64,000 nt of DNA from a virus. The stretch spans positions 18,300 to 82,299 of the IMG/VR virus record IMGVR_UViG_3300025099_000012; one strand, written 5' to 3'. The translations under genes were made by a program, and so were the position numbers. This document shows positions 25,010 through 34,136 of the stretch, one piece after another. Position 1 is the first letter of the stretch; every line of letters begins with the position of its first letter. The notes under the pieces are model-generated. The model was not told where the DNA came from and searched no databases. It worked only from the letters and a program-made list of their open reading frames with translations.

Positions 25010-25046
25010 AAGTTAGCCTTTCCTAAAGTCTAACTAATAATTAGTT

Positions 25047-25328
25047 TCATGCTAGGCCAAAAGCTTTGGCTTGTTTATCAGCAGCTCTGCCTTTCATACG
25101 ACTAATAGCTCTACTTCTTGCTTCCCTTAGTTTACTTTCTCTGAATGATATTCCCATATCTCGTAGAAAGATAGCGGCTTCTTCTGCACGCCCCTTTGAA
25201 CCAGAACTACCATCTGGCATTTTTGGTAAAGCCTTTGGCAGAGTTCCTTGCAGCCGTAATCCAGAAGACTTTGCATCCTCAATTGCTGGAAGTTCAGGAA
25301 GTTCAGGAACAGGGGGTAGATAGCTCAT
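25047..25328 (-). CDS. Hypothetical protein (93 aa)
   Basis: Starts MSYLPPVPELPELPAIEDAK with a proline-rich N-terminus; the C-terminal half is basic helix (ESKLREARSRAISRMKGRAA). It shares one base with the stop of the upstream gene and precedes terL. It may be a packaging accessory. Not recognised. Confidence 0.5.
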   Translation of the reverse strand: MSYLPPVPELPELPAIEDAKSSGLRLQGTLPKALPKMPDGSSGSKGRAEEAAIFLRDMGISFRESKLREARSRAISRMKGRAADKQAKAFGLA

Positions 25329-25867
25329 TAACTTAGTTCACTATAAATCTTTGCAAATACTGCATTGATAGCATTATCAATTGGCTCAGCAAGATGTGGA
25401 TCATCTTTGAAGATAGAGGTCATCTCACGCATTACACGATCTGCACCAGCAAGGATCAAACCTCTTTTGTCTGTTGTACGGTTCATCCGATCAGACGTCT
25501 CAATGTGCGAACGTAACTCCTTTTCAAGCGAAGCAAGACGTGCCGCACCATCCGAACCTTTGATCTCTCCCGAGGTAATGGCCATTCGTAGGTCCTGTAT
25601 ATCGGAGTGGAGAGCAGCAATTTCGCTATTGAGTATTTCACGGCGATTAAGCTTTTTATATTTCATTTTGACCCAACGGGCCATATCATTGAATGTACCT
25701 GGATATTTTAAAATTCCTGCATATACCCAAATTTCAATGATTGATGGAGTGACTTCAGCAAATTCTTTGAACTCTTCTGACTCAGATGCTGGTAAAGTAT
25801 CTAACCACTGATCAACATAGGTAACATAAACTTTACCGGTCTGAGTATTTTTTGTACCGACAGTCAT
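25328..25867 (-). CDS. Possible terminase small subunit
   Basis: 179 residues. The first 75 (YVTYVDQWLDTLPASE, IIEIWVYAGILKYPGTFNDM) are helical; then a long charged coiled coil, EILNSEIAALHSDIQDLRMA...AARLASLEKELRSHIE; then a helical tail. A helix-turn-helix-like N-terminus, coiled-coil oligomerisation and a place two genes before terL suit a small terminase. I see no decisive motif. Confidence 0.5.
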   Translation of the reverse strand: MTVGTKNTQTGKVYVTYVDQWLDTLPASESEEFKEFAEVTPSIIEIWVYAGILKYPGTFNDMARWVKMKYKKLNRREILNSEIAALHSDIQDLRMAITSGEIKGSDGAARLASLEKELRSHIETSDRMNRTTDKRGLILAGADRVMREMTSIFKDDPHLAEPIDNAINAVFAKIYSELS

Positions 25868-26547
25868 CAGAAGCTTCTCGATAGTTGATTAGCCCGACGA
25901 CGATTACGTTCTTCCCCACGAGCTGTAAGCATGTCGCTATGTTCGTTAGTCTTACGTGTCTGATCACCTGTGGCTGCTGTTCCTAATCGATCCTGTTCAC
26001 CTTCAGTAATTGTTTGAAGACGATTCTCTACACCTTGTGCTCTATAGTTTCGTCTAGTCTGATCATTTGTTGCTTGTATATCTGTTATTCTCCTTCCTAA
26101 CTGACGGTTTTGATATTCATCCTGTAGTTCAAACTGCCTGTCTAGATTACGCATTCCATATCCAAATTCATCAGCGCGGTTCTCCATATTATTACGGAGT
26201 TCTAAATTTGCAGCAAAACGTGCATTTCCTCTAAACAACCCGGACTGTTCCTGAGCTTGTTGACTTGAACGTTGAGCATCCATGCTCTTATCTATTTGAC
26301 TTGCCATGATGCTGTCCTGTAAACCAGAACGCCTAGTTTCTTCTCTACTTGCAGGACTAAAAAAGCTGCTAAGGTTATTTCTAAAATTAGTCATACCTTG
26401 TAGAATTCGCTGAGTATCATTATTACTATTACTGCTATCACGTCGCCTACGATCACGTTGGTTACTATTTCGATTATTCCTGCCGTCTTGATCTTGCTGA
26501 CTGTCATCAATACCGTCTCTATTTGTATCACGAAATGAACTTGGCAT
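25867..26547 (-). CDS. Arg/Asn/Gln-rich helical protein
   Basis: 226 residues from ATG at 26547 (MPSSFRDTNRDGIDDSQQDQ); a GTG at 26562 is in frame. An N-terminal Asn/Arg/Asp low-complexity stretch is followed by long polar helices with NMENRADEFGYGMRNLDRQF and RGEERNRRRANQLSRSF at the end. It overlaps its downstream neighbour by one base. It may be an internal virion or packaging protein. No family recognised. Confidence 0.5.
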   Translation of the reverse strand: MPSSFRDTNRDGIDDSQQDQDGRNNRNSNQRDRRRRDSSNSNNDTQRILQGMTNFRNNLSSFFSPASREETRRSGLQDSIMASQIDKSMDAQRSSQQAQEQSGLFRGNARFAANLELRNNMENRADEFGYGMRNLDRQFELQDEYQNRQLGRRITDIQATNDQTRRNYRAQGVENRLQTITEGEQDRLGTAATGDQTRKTNEHSDMLTARGEERNRRRANQLSRSF

Positions 26548-26583
26548 TACTTTTCTGATCACTAATATAAATATTGTATCTAA

Positions 26584-26592
26584 CTAGAATAG
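26584..26592 (+). promoter_or_regulatory. Candidate late promoter box CTAGAATAG on plus strand
   Basis: Plus-strand CTAGAATAG, 26 bases before the ATG of the lytic transglycosylase gene. It matches the minus-strand late box even though this gene is reversed, which supports the motif being functional. Confidence 0.45.
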
Positions 26593-26617
26593 ATGTATAT
26601 AGGAAAGTAAACGTGCC

Positions 26618-27550
26618 ATGGCATTAACATCTAGTAATTCTAGTAACTACTTAGCAGGTGCTGCTGAAGTAAATAATATCTCCAGTAATCTCTACAATGT
26701 TGCCAGACAGACCGGTGTCAATACTAACCAATTAGTTGAGGCTGAGATTAAAACAAGGGCAAATCGATTCAAGGCTAAAACTGATGCTGAAGAAAAAGTT
26801 GGTAAGCAAGATCTGAAGATCAACTCTATTCTTAAGTCAAATGAAATTGATGCTAAAGCTAAAAAAGACGTAGAGAAGATCATGAAGCCAGCCCAAATGG
26901 CAGGAGCTTTAGCCCAAACTGTCGACTTAGGCAATATGGGATTGATAATGCATCAAGATAAGAAGCGCCTTGATATGGAAAATGCTGAAACTAAACGTAT
27001 TCAAGCTGAAGAAGATTTAAAACAAGAAGAGCGTGATAGAAAAACAGCAGAGTTGTATAGGAAAATTAACGAATCACTGACTTCTGGTGATAAACCTACT
27101 TCTAGTACAGGAGGTACTCCAGAAAAGACCGAGGGTACATCTTCTACTACGTCCACTAATACGACTTCAACAACCTTGAAGCCTTTGGCTGGTTCTACTA
27201 AATTACCTAAAAGTTCTATTCGTCAATTAGCCATTGACCAAGGATTTACTCCTGAAGATGCCGGGATTGTTGTTGGCATAGCTGGTGGCGAGAGTGGGTA
27301 TGATCCAACTAATAGTACTATTCGCTCTGGCCTTTATAAAAGGGAAGGTGAAGATAGTGTTGGCTTAATGCAAATTAATTGGGGATTTCACAAAGATAGT
27401 GGTTGGTTACAAAGTTTAGGTATTAACAAGCGAGAAGACTTATTTGATCCAGTCAAAAATATGAAGGCAGCAAAATATCTACATTCGGGAAGTGGTGGTT
27501 TCAGTGATTGGACTGTTTATGATAAGGGAATTTATAAGGATTACATGTAA
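26618..27550 (+). CDS. Virion-associated lytic transglycosylase (SLT-like)
   Basis: 310 residues. Residues 1-150 are charged helix with long Lys/Glu runs; 155-190 a Thr/Ser-rich linker; the C-terminal 110 a lysozyme-like SLT domain. That domain has AIDQGFTPEDAGIVVGIAGG-ESGYDP (catalytic Glu in the ESG motif), DSVGLMQINW and DPVKNMKAAKYLH. These are the signature blocks of goose-type/SLT transglycosylases. Such proteins are usually carried in the virion and open the cell wall during DNA entry. It is on the plus strand between minus-strand virion genes and has its own late-type box. Confidence 0.8.
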   Translation: MALTSSNSSNYLAGAAEVNNISSNLYNVARQTGVNTNQLVEAEIKTRANRFKAKTDAEEKVGKQDLKINSILKSNEIDAKAKKDVEKIMKPAQMAGALAQTVDLGNMGLIMHQDKKRLDMENAETKRIQAEEDLKQEERDRKTAELYRKINESLTSGDKPTSSTGGTPEKTEGTSSTTSTNTTSTTLKPLAGSTKLPKSSIRQLAIDQGFTPEDAGIVVGIAGGESGYDPTNSTIRSGLYKREGEDSVGLMQINWGFHKDSGWLQSLGINKREDLFDPVKNMKAAKYLHSGSGGFSDWTVYDKGIYKDYM

Positions 27551-27571
27551 TCTTATTCGTGGCTGCTACTC

Positions 27572-28276
27572 TTAAAATCCTTGACCAATATTCTGTAATC
27601 CTCCCATAATCATCATTAGCATTTCACGTTGAGCTTTACGTGCATCTCTAGCTTCTTGAAGATCTAACCTACGATTATCCATACGTCTCTGTGAGGCACG
27701 TTCAGCTGCTGCATTTTCAAATTGCAGCATTTGTAGATTATTTTGATTCGCTAGAAGGGTTTGTGCATCTGTCCTTGCTTGGTCGGCTTGTGCACGATTG
27801 TGTCTTAAAACTTCGATTCTTCCACCGAATTCTTTTTCCTTTGTAGTACGTTTATCATTTTTGTAATCATTAAAATTTTTCAATTTTTGTTGATAGGTGG
27901 AAGCTGGATCAGGAATAAAGCCCTCTTTCGCCATATCCAAATTAAGGCTTTGATTTATCTTTAAATCCTGTGCGTGTTCTTCAATTAACTTGTCTAAGTC
28001 AATTCTGCTTTTGTCTTTTGTAAGTTCTGCTTCCTCGTCGCTTATTAGATTATACTTTCTTAGTTCTTTGAGTCTGTTTCCATACTTATCTTTCAGATCT
28101 TGTACGTATGCACTTTCTGTTGCTTTGTCAAGAGTTTCACCTTGCCATGTAAATAGATCTCCTACATGATCTCCAATTTCTTTCTGCCTACCACCTAATC
28201 GGGGATCATACGTCTTCATTTCACGTTGTGCGTGTTGAGCCGTTGAACCACCAAAAAGAACATCTGTAAACGACAT
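27572..28276 (-). CDS. Helical virion-type protein (234 aa)
   Basis: MSFTDVLFGGSTAQHAQREM at the start, then long charged helices (LIEEHAQDLKINQSLNLDM, AAAERASQRRMDNRRLDLQE) and a Met-rich end MLMMIMGGLQNIGQGF. The helical build and neighbours suggest an internal core or ejected protein. The start shares a base with the stop of the 21-residue mini-gene upstream (TAATG). Confidence 0.55.
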   Translation of the reverse strand: MSFTDVLFGGSTAQHAQREMKTYDPRLGGRQKEIGDHVGDLFTWQGETLDKATESAYVQDLKDKYGNRLKELRKYNLISDEEAELTKDKSRIDLDKLIEEHAQDLKINQSLNLDMAKEGFIPDPASTYQQKLKNFNDYKNDKRTTKEKEFGGRIEVLRHNRAQADQARTDAQTLLANQNNLQMLQFENAAAERASQRRMDNRRLDLQEARDARKAQREMLMMIMGGLQNIGQGF

Positions 28277-28341
28277 TAAACTAACCCTCGCTGTTGTAGT
28301 AACTTAAGCGCTTCTTCTATATTACTAGTTTCAAACATCAT
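28276..28341 (-). CDS. Mini-gene encoding a 21-residue peptide
   Basis: From ATG at 28341 or 28338 the minus strand encodes MMFETSNIEEALKLLQQRGL and V, then TAA. It overlaps the stop of the gene before it (GATGATG) and shares a base with the start of the gene after it. Its EEALKLLQQ core is identical to a segment of the preceding protein (EEALKLLQQQQRF), and the DNA is nearly identical over 30 bases (28291-28320 and 28419-28448). It is either a real coupled peptide gene or a remnant of a small duplication. Confidence 0.4.
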   Translation of the reverse strand: MMFETSNIEEALKLLQQRGLV

Positions 28342-28946
28342 CCCATTCCACCTAGTATTGCACCAGGCAATCCACCAACTGATCCTGCTAATGCTCCACC
28401 AACATTAAACCGTTGTTGCTGTTGTAGTAACTTAAGTGCTTCTTCTAGCTTACGCTCTTCTGCAGACTTTCCTCCGCCAAATAAGAACTGAAGTCCATCA
28501 CTAGCAGCCTTGCCTACAGAGGCACCACCTGCAATCATTAGTGGATTGCCCATTCCAAGCACTCCACCAATCGTTCCACCAATACCCATACCTGCTGTGT
28601 CCATTACTTTATTGCCAAGACTGTCGTCACCCGTAAGAATATCTCCAACATCTCCTACAGCTTGGACTGCACCAAGCACAGGTAGAGCTCTTCCTGCAAA
28701 ACGCATAGGAGCGGATCTAACAATACCCATTGCTCCTTGACGAAGACCTTTAGGTAAAGCTTTTACTCCAGCTGCTACTAGCTTATCTCCTTCCATAATT
28801 CTGTTGGCATCATCAGCCATATTGCCAATGCCACTTAAGGTTTGTCCACCTAAGTTCCTTAGTAACTTGCCTTGTACAGCACCCCTCATGAACTCTGGAT
28901 TGTTTTGAATGGCTTTTAGAAGTAGATCTCTTTCTAGTGGAGTCAT
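28338..28946 (-). CDS. Glycine-zipper internal virion protein (202 aa)
   Basis: MTPLERDLLLKAIQNNPEFM, then amphipathic helices, then Gly-rich membrane-like stretches GMGIGGTIGGVLGMGNPLMI and FNVGGALAGSVGGLPGAILG. The helical EERKLEEALKLLQQQQ lies between. Such glycine-zipper segments are typical of phage proteins that insert into host membrane or act as internal core. Inference from composition and context only. Confidence 0.55.
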   Translation of the reverse strand: MTPLERDLLLKAIQNNPEFMRGAVQGKLLRNLGGQTLSGIGNMADDANRIMEGDKLVAAGVKALPKGLRQGAMGIVRSAPMRFAGRALPVLGAVQAVGDVGDILTGDDSLGNKVMDTAGMGIGGTIGGVLGMGNPLMIAGGASVGKAASDGLQFLFGGGKSAEERKLEEALKLLQQQQRFNVGGALAGSVGGLPGAILGGMG

Positions 28947-28968
28947 GACATTGTATTTAATAGTTTAA

Positions 28969-29403
28969 TTAACCGATTGCACTACCAAGTGCTTTGCCAC
29001 CTTGTGCAGCAGCCAGCCCCACTATTGGTCCACCAAGAATTGTTCCGCCGATACCTGCGACAGCACCAAGTGCAGAACCCATGATGCCCTTACGAGCTTG
29101 TTTTTTGGCAGCTTTTTTTATAGCTTTAGCTTTTTTCTCTGCTTGATTGACCATTCCAATAGCACCTAAGCTTGAAGCATATGCATTGGCATCAGCCTGG
29201 TAGGCTGCGCTTTGCTTATATGCTTCACTCGCTAGATCAGTGGCTGTAAAAGATGCTGGATCAAATGCTCCAGTTCTATTGTTTGACCAAATCTTACTAA
29301 GGTCTACAGCATTACCATACGCAGCCGCATTAGAAGTTCCACCAGAAAATGATGGTTCTGTAAAAACTAATCCAGATGGAGATGATTTAAAACTAGTAGC
29401 CAT
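28969..29403 (-). CDS. Glycine-zipper virion-type protein (144 aa)
   Basis: From ATG at 29403 (MATSFKSSPSGLVFTEPSFS). A helical middle, AYKQSAAYQADANAYASSLG, is followed by a Lys-rich patch KKAKAIKKAAKKQARK and a Gly/Ala hydrophobic tail GSALGAVAGIGGTILGGPIV. The layout (basic patch then glycine zipper) recurs in neighbours. Function unknown; possibly ejected with DNA. A TTG nine bases earlier is in frame. Confidence 0.55.
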   Translation of the reverse strand: MATSFKSSPSGLVFTEPSFSGGTSNAAAYGNAVDLSKIWSNNRTGAFDPASFTATDLASEAYKQSAAYQADANAYASSLGAIGMVNQAEKKAKAIKKAAKKQARKGIMGSALGAVAGIGGTILGGPIVGLAAAQGGKALGSAIG

Positions 29404-29445
29404 ATTTTTCAATTAGCCTTTATTAAGTGTATCAATATTAAAGTA

Positions 29446-29868
29446 TTAATTTTGAGGAATTCCATAATTTGGGCCTAATGTTCCTACAGTTTCTTTTCCA
29501 AAAAGTCCAAACTTTGGCAATGTGCCTCCTCCAGCACCAATTGGAGTACTTCCAAAAATATTATTCATAAAAGTTTTGCTGGGATCAAAGCCTCCCGCAG
29601 CACCAAATGATCCTATGCTTCCAGCAAGGCTGATTGCTCCCCCAATTGCGGATGCAGTATTCATTGTTGATTGTGCTGATTTTTGAGCAGAATTTAATAT
29701 GTTTCCCGCTTTATCTTGAGCGAATGTTCCCAATGCTTGTCCTCCTAGATTTGAATCACTTAAAAATGCTTGACCGCGTAATTTAGCCTGTTCTCTATTG
29801 TCAGCCCCTGAGACTGCCCCTACATTCAGAGGATCATTAAAATTACTTGGACCAAAACTCATTGCCAT
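29446..29868 (-). CDS. Glycine-rich virion-type protein (140 aa)
   Basis: MAMSFGPSNFNDPLNVGAVS, with AIGGAISLAGSIGSFGAAGG as its hydrophobic Gly-rich segment and a C-terminus rich in Gly, Pro and Phe. Same style as the two previous genes, five bases downstream of the 411-residue gene. No named family. Confidence 0.5.
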   Translation of the reverse strand: MAMSFGPSNFNDPLNVGAVSGADNREQAKLRGQAFLSDSNLGGQALGTFAQDKAGNILNSAQKSAQSTMNTASAIGGAISLAGSIGSFGAAGGFDPSKTFMNNIFGSTPIGAGGGTLPKFGLFGKETVGTLGPNYGIPQN

Positions 29869-29873
29869 TTTAA

Positions 29874-31109
29874 TTACCCTAAATATTGTTCAGCGCTACC
29901 GCCTTGCATTTGATTCTCCAGAGAATTTCTGCGACGACGCTCATCTTCAATTATATTACCTCCAACTTGACCTGCGGCTAATCCAGCCATCCCGCCAATT
30001 AGTCCACTAATTGCAGCACGTTTGTCCCTTACTCCATACTTTGCTCCAGCCAATCCACCAGCTAATGCCGTTGCAAAAGGAATAACTCCTGTTGTAACTG
30101 GCAGACCTCTTCCCAAAAACTGAACCTCAGGTCCGTGAATACCTTCATCTGTAAACTTAAGTGCACCTGCTCCAATAGTCACATCGCCATCTAGTGGGTT
30201 GTAGTCTTCGCGCTTGTCATACTTAAATGCTTGGTAGCGGTTGTAATCCTCACGACTTACATCTGGTCTTACTTTCTTAAACTCTTCATAAGGAAGTAAT
30301 TGACCGGTCCTACCCATTAAATACTTAAGACCAATTTCACCAATAATGTTTGCGCTTTTTGTTGGATCCTCTTCTGAAGGAATTGCCGCTTTATATCCCT
30401 CAGCACCTCCAAATGGGCTCATAAGCCCTAGTCCGGTATTAATTGCAATGCCAGTAGGTATTGCTAATGCTTGGACCATCCCAGGGCTGTAATTACGCTT
30501 TTGTAAATCACCTGAATCATCAAAGCTGTATCCACGAGCTGCTGTTAATTTGTCATCTATATACTTTGCTTTTTTACTATCCACCATTTCTTTGATGGAG
30601 TCCTTATCTTGTATATTCAAATATCTTGGAACATTGCCCTCTGGTGTAGACCTGAATGGAATCTCAGAGCTTTGTACACGAGACTTTTTATAAAGCTCTG
30701 GGACAACACGAGACAATGCTTGCTCATTAATTACTTCACCTGTTGCCTGTAGTGCGTTGAGTAGCCAGTACACACTACGGGTGGTGTCCTGAGTCAAGTC
30801 ATTAGCAACACTTCCCATTATTTGTCCAGACTTTCGAGCATTACTGCCTTTCAGCTGCATGTCTAGCTCTTCAAGCGCTTGACGTTTTTCAGGCCTCAGG
30901 TTTCCTGTAAGTTCTTGTATTCGAAATGCGGCAGGGTGGGTTCCCATAAGAGAATCCCATTTAGTTGATTCTTCAGTTTGACCGCTTAGCTTCCGATCTC
31001 GAAGCATTGCATTTCTACGATCCTCACGTCCTAGCGAATAGTCATCTTTAAAGCCTTCACCAAAGTCGCTGAGGATATTCCGAATCATCTGCATCCGATC
31101 TTTTGCCAT
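29874..31109 (-). CDS. Virion-type protein with C-terminal membrane-like segment (411 aa)
   Basis: MAKDRMQMIRNILSDFGEGF at the start; a mostly helical body; then TTGVIPFATALAGGLAGAKYG and AISGLIGGMAGLAAGQVGGN, two glycine-zipper helices, and a charged tail. It overlaps the next upstream gene by one base. I infer an internal or ejected protein. Confidence 0.5.
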   Translation of the reverse strand: MAKDRMQMIRNILSDFGEGFKDDYSLGREDRRNAMLRDRKLSGQTEESTKWDSLMGTHPAAFRIQELTGNLRPEKRQALEELDMQLKGSNARKSGQIMGSVANDLTQDTTRSVYWLLNALQATGEVINEQALSRVVPELYKKSRVQSSEIPFRSTPEGNVPRYLNIQDKDSIKEMVDSKKAKYIDDKLTAARGYSFDDSGDLQKRNYSPGMVQALAIPTGIAINTGLGLMSPFGGAEGYKAAIPSEEDPTKSANIIGEIGLKYLMGRTGQLLPYEEFKKVRPDVSREDYNRYQAFKYDKREDYNPLDGDVTIGAGALKFTDEGIHGPEVQFLGRGLPVTTGVIPFATALAGGLAGAKYGVRDKRAAISGLIGGMAGLAAGQVGGNIIEDERRRRNSLENQMQGGSAEQYLG

Positions 31110-31615
31110 TAACCAATACCTTGGTTGTCGTATAGATAGCTTTGTGTAGATCCTGGTAGCAGTCCTAATTCAGCTAACAGCTTTCCTGTTTGATCCTGTC
31201 GGATCATGTTCTCTAGTGCTTCACGATCCTGTGCACTTAGCTTTTCATAAGGTGTCTGACCTTTTCCACCCATAGCAAGATCTTTACCTTGTTGTAGTTT
31301 TTCAGCAACTACTCGGCCACCCATATCTCCACCAATCGAACCTGCCATATCTAGCATCCTTGCTAGGTTTACATTTGTTCCACCAAGTCTTCCTAAAGCT
31401 AATCCACCTAAACCACCACCTACTACTGTTGAACCACCAGCAATTAATTTATCTCCAATATCTCCAGGTGTCAGTGCCATTTCTATGCCACCATAAAACA
31501 CTTCTGGAAGAAGACGTTCTCCAAGCGCCATGTTACCCATATATTTTTTTGTAGCAGGATCCCTGAATAAACCTTTGACAGCACTACCTGCAAATCTTCC
31601 TACTTTACCAATCAT
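31109..31615 (-). CDS. Virion-type protein with Gly-rich helix (168 aa)
   Basis: MIGKVGRFAGSAVKGLFRDP, then LIAGGSTVVGGGLGGLALGR (glycine zipper) and ARMLDMAGSIGGDMGGRVVA, ending with a charged helical region. Part of the same run of internal-protein-like genes. Unrecognised. Confidence 0.5.
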   Translation of the reverse strand: MIGKVGRFAGSAVKGLFRDPATKKYMGNMALGERLLPEVFYGGIEMALTPGDIGDKLIAGGSTVVGGGLGGLALGRLGGTNVNLARMLDMAGSIGGDMGGRVVAEKLQQGKDLAMGGKGQTPYEKLSAQDREALENMIRQDQTGKLLAELGLLPGSTQSYLYDNQGIG

Positions 31616-31655
31616 TATTCCTTACGCAGATTAATAGTTATCAATATTATATCTT

Positions 31656-31943
31656 TTAGGTAACCTCTTGACCAAATTGTGGATTGTTGAAGTTATCCAT
31701 CCAGTTATCTGTTATTTTTGCGTTCTTTGGATCTTCCATATACTGCTGAACTCTGAATCTTGCTTCTGTTCTAGTATTTTCTGGACGACTAAAGTTTTCT
31801 GGATGTTTTACATCTGGCACCCCTGCACTGTATCCAATGATGCTTGGTGCAAACATTTTATCTTCTTGTGTCCTTTTCCCCTGTGCAATTTCATTACGGT
31901 TTTGCAGATCTACACGGGCTAAATTTCTCTTGTTAAAACTCAT
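31656..31943 (-). CDS. Hypothetical protein (95 aa)
   Basis: MSFNKRNLARVDLQNRNEIA, polar and Asn/Arg-rich, with FSRPENTRTEARFRVQQYME in the middle. It lies two bases after the large gene at 31946. Probably a small virion component. Unrecognised. Confidence 0.45.
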   Translation of the reverse strand: MSFNKRNLARVDLQNRNEIAQGKRTQEDKMFAPSIIGYSAGVPDVKHPENFSRPENTRTEARFRVQQYMEDPKNAKITDNWMDNFNNPQFGQEVT

Positions 31944-31945
31944 GA

Positions 31946-34087
31946 TCAGGCTCGGGGGAAACGTGAACGACGGCCTACTGGAGGCAGTTGGGAAATAATT
32001 GAACTCATTGCATCTGCACGACGAGTGAGGTCCTCATCTGCTCTGCGTTGTACAGCTTGTGCACCAATGATGTTGGATTTATTGCGCTTACGGCGAATAG
32101 CCGCATCTGCTCTGGATTCAGGTCTCTTTTTCTTTTCTGCAGCTGCTTGGGCACGACCCTCACTCAGCTGTTTAAGATTTGATCGAATCGCGGCAGGGTC
32201 TGATTCACCAGTGTTGTTATAGACCAGTTGCTGACCAAACGTAGACAGTGGGTTGGTTGAGCGCTGCGCGGGCATCCCAATATATGGCTTTTGCGCTCCT
32301 GATGTTTCTAGCTTGCCGAACCGCTTTTTAATGTCTTCTTCTGCACCTCTTCCTGAACCTAATTCACCGCGAGTACCAATTGGTGCTCTAGTGCCTCCTT
32401 TCTGTTGAGCAATTTGAATGCTTCCAAATCCTTCTGAGGGTGAATCAAATACAACACCGCCACGCTTACGGCGTTCATTCTCTACTAGTGCTTGAGCGGT
32501 ACCACCACTGACACCTTTATAGCTTTCAGGTGATAAGGAGATTTGAGGTTGTTCAATGGGAGTGTTTGTTCTCCCCAAGTAAGTGCCTGTTGGGTTTTGA
32601 TTAACTGATGAACGACGGGCAGCGTCTAGTTGGAACAATGAGTTAGCCAATCGCTGTTCATCTCCACTTCCCAGGTCCAATTTGTTCATTAATCCGCTAA
32701 CAACCTGTGTTCCAGCTGGAATATTATTTTCAAATTGATCTTTAATATACAGTGTGTTTCCTTTACGCTTCAGCTCTTGATTTACAAACGTTGCAGCTTT
32801 CTCAAGCTCATCAATTGACCGGATATTTCCTGATATCTGCTGTAGAGCGGGATTTTTCATACGAACACCCAGTGCACGCAGTTTATTTGCGAAATTTGAT
32901 GTCTCTTTAGAGATATTTGCCTGTGGGTAACGGGGAGGAGTGCTTCCTGTGTCCTGAACCATGGCAGGGAGGTTGCTTGCAACCCACTCACGCGCAGTTT
33001 GTGGATTCTGTGGAGCATTCATCATCTGAGCAGTGTCAGGTGTGTTAGCTCCTTGGGTTGAAAGGCTGATACCTAAAGCAGGGTCCAAAGCAATAGGAGC
33101 CTTGGTCACTGGATCTGCATATCCCACAATCCGTCCAGTGTTATCAACGATCTCTTCTGCATTAGGGAAGGTTCCCTGTGGACCTTGGCGAATGACCTGT
33201 GTTTGTTCCATACCTCCAAGGGAGCCTGCGGCTCCGAGGCGGCGAATTTCACCAATACGGCCAATAGCTTCATCAGCCATGGCACCTGGTCCGTTAACTG
33301 TGTAACCCAACCGTGCATAAGTATCCGCTAGATGACCCACAGCTTCATCATTCTCTGCTCTCATCTGTGGGCTAAAGCGAGCACTGTCACCTCGTACTGT
33401 TGCTCGTCCAACTCGTGCATCAGCTACCCTTTCATTCCCTAAATAGACGTTGAGAGCGTCCATTGCTGTCTTTGTTTCGCTATCAACCCCAGATCCACCG
33501 AATACACGGGCAATAGATCCACCAATTCCACTCTGTTGCCGTTCAGCAGAACGTTGTAGATCACTCAAAGCATCACTAAGCACCGATTTAGGAGCATTGG
33601 CACCTATATATCCCAGTGGTTCTATAAATGTTTGCTTTCCTACAAAGGCTTTGCCATCTTTTTTGCGCTTTCTACGGCGTAATCCTTCGAATTCGCCATA
33701 TTCAAGAGGCTTTTGCTCTTCTAAAGTCTCTCTACGAACTAATCCAGTCTCTTCATCCTCCGTAAAACCTCGATCATACGCTCTATATGTCTGCTCATCG
33801 TCCTGCATTTGGCCAAAAGCAGCAATTAATTCATCATCATCAAGATATTTAAGATCATCTAACTCTTGACGACCTACTTCAGCCCTAGTTGTCTTCTCTG
33901 ACTGTGCAATCTCACGTAGATATTGTTCTGGATCAAACTGTTGGTCAGCCCTAGCCTGTCGACGTCGCTTACGAGACACAGCTTCAAGCATCTGTTCTTG
34001 CGTCAACCCAAGGGTTTGACGTGCGGCCTGAAATTGTGCACTCTCTATTAATGCATTGTTTAGGGCTTGTTTAGCTTCTAGTGACAC
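31946..34087 (-). CDS. Large internal virion-type protein (713 aa)
   Basis: 713 residues, highly charged and helical: MSLEAKQALNNALIESAQFQ at the start, KRRRQARADQQFDPEQYLRE, acidic YLDDDELIAAFGQMQDDEQ, and a basic C-terminus. Gln/Arg-rich disordered parts dominate the second half. Size and place in the cluster fit an internal core or ejection protein, but no domain is recognisable. A candidate late box (minus-strand CTACAATAGT, 34111-34120) is 24 bases upstream. Confidence 0.55.
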   Translation of the reverse strand: MSLEAKQALNNALIESAQFQAARQTLGLTQEQMLEAVSRKRRRQARADQQFDPEQYLREIAQSEKTTRAEVGRQELDDLKYLDDDELIAAFGQMQDDEQTYRAYDRGFTEDEETGLVRRETLEEQKPLEYGEFEGLRRRKRKKDGKAFVGKQTFIEPLGYIGANAPKSVLSDALSDLQRSAERQQSGIGGSIARVFGGSGVDSETKTAMDALNVYLGNERVADARVGRATVRGDSARFSPQMRAENDEAVGHLADTYARLGYTVNGPGAMADEAIGRIGEIRRLGAAGSLGGMEQTQVIRQGPQGTFPNAEEIVDNTGRIVGYADPVTKAPIALDPALGISLSTQGANTPDTAQMMNAPQNPQTAREWVASNLPAMVQDTGSTPPRYPQANISKETSNFANKLRALGVRMKNPALQQISGNIRSIDELEKAATFVNQELKRKGNTLYIKDQFENNIPAGTQVVSGLMNKLDLGSGDEQRLANSLFQLDAARRSSVNQNPTGTYLGRTNTPIEQPQISLSPESYKGVSGGTAQALVENERRKRGGVVFDSPSEGFGSIQIAQQKGGTRAPIGTRGELGSGRGAEEDIKKRFGKLETSGAQKPYIGMPAQRSTNPLSTFGQQLVYNNTGESDPAAIRSNLKQLSEGRAQAAAEKKKRPESRADAAIRRKRNKSNIIGAQAVQRRADEDLTRRADAMSSIISQLPPVGRRSRFPRA

Positions 34088-34110
34088 TATTTCTACTGCG
34101 TAAACCTACA

Positions 34111-34120
34111 ACTATTGTAG
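34111..34120 (-). promoter_or_regulatory. Candidate late promoter box CTACAATAGT
   Basis: Identical to the box at 2216-2225; 24 bases before the ATG at 34087. Confidence 0.5.
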
Positions 34121-34136
34121 ATAATTTAAATATCTT

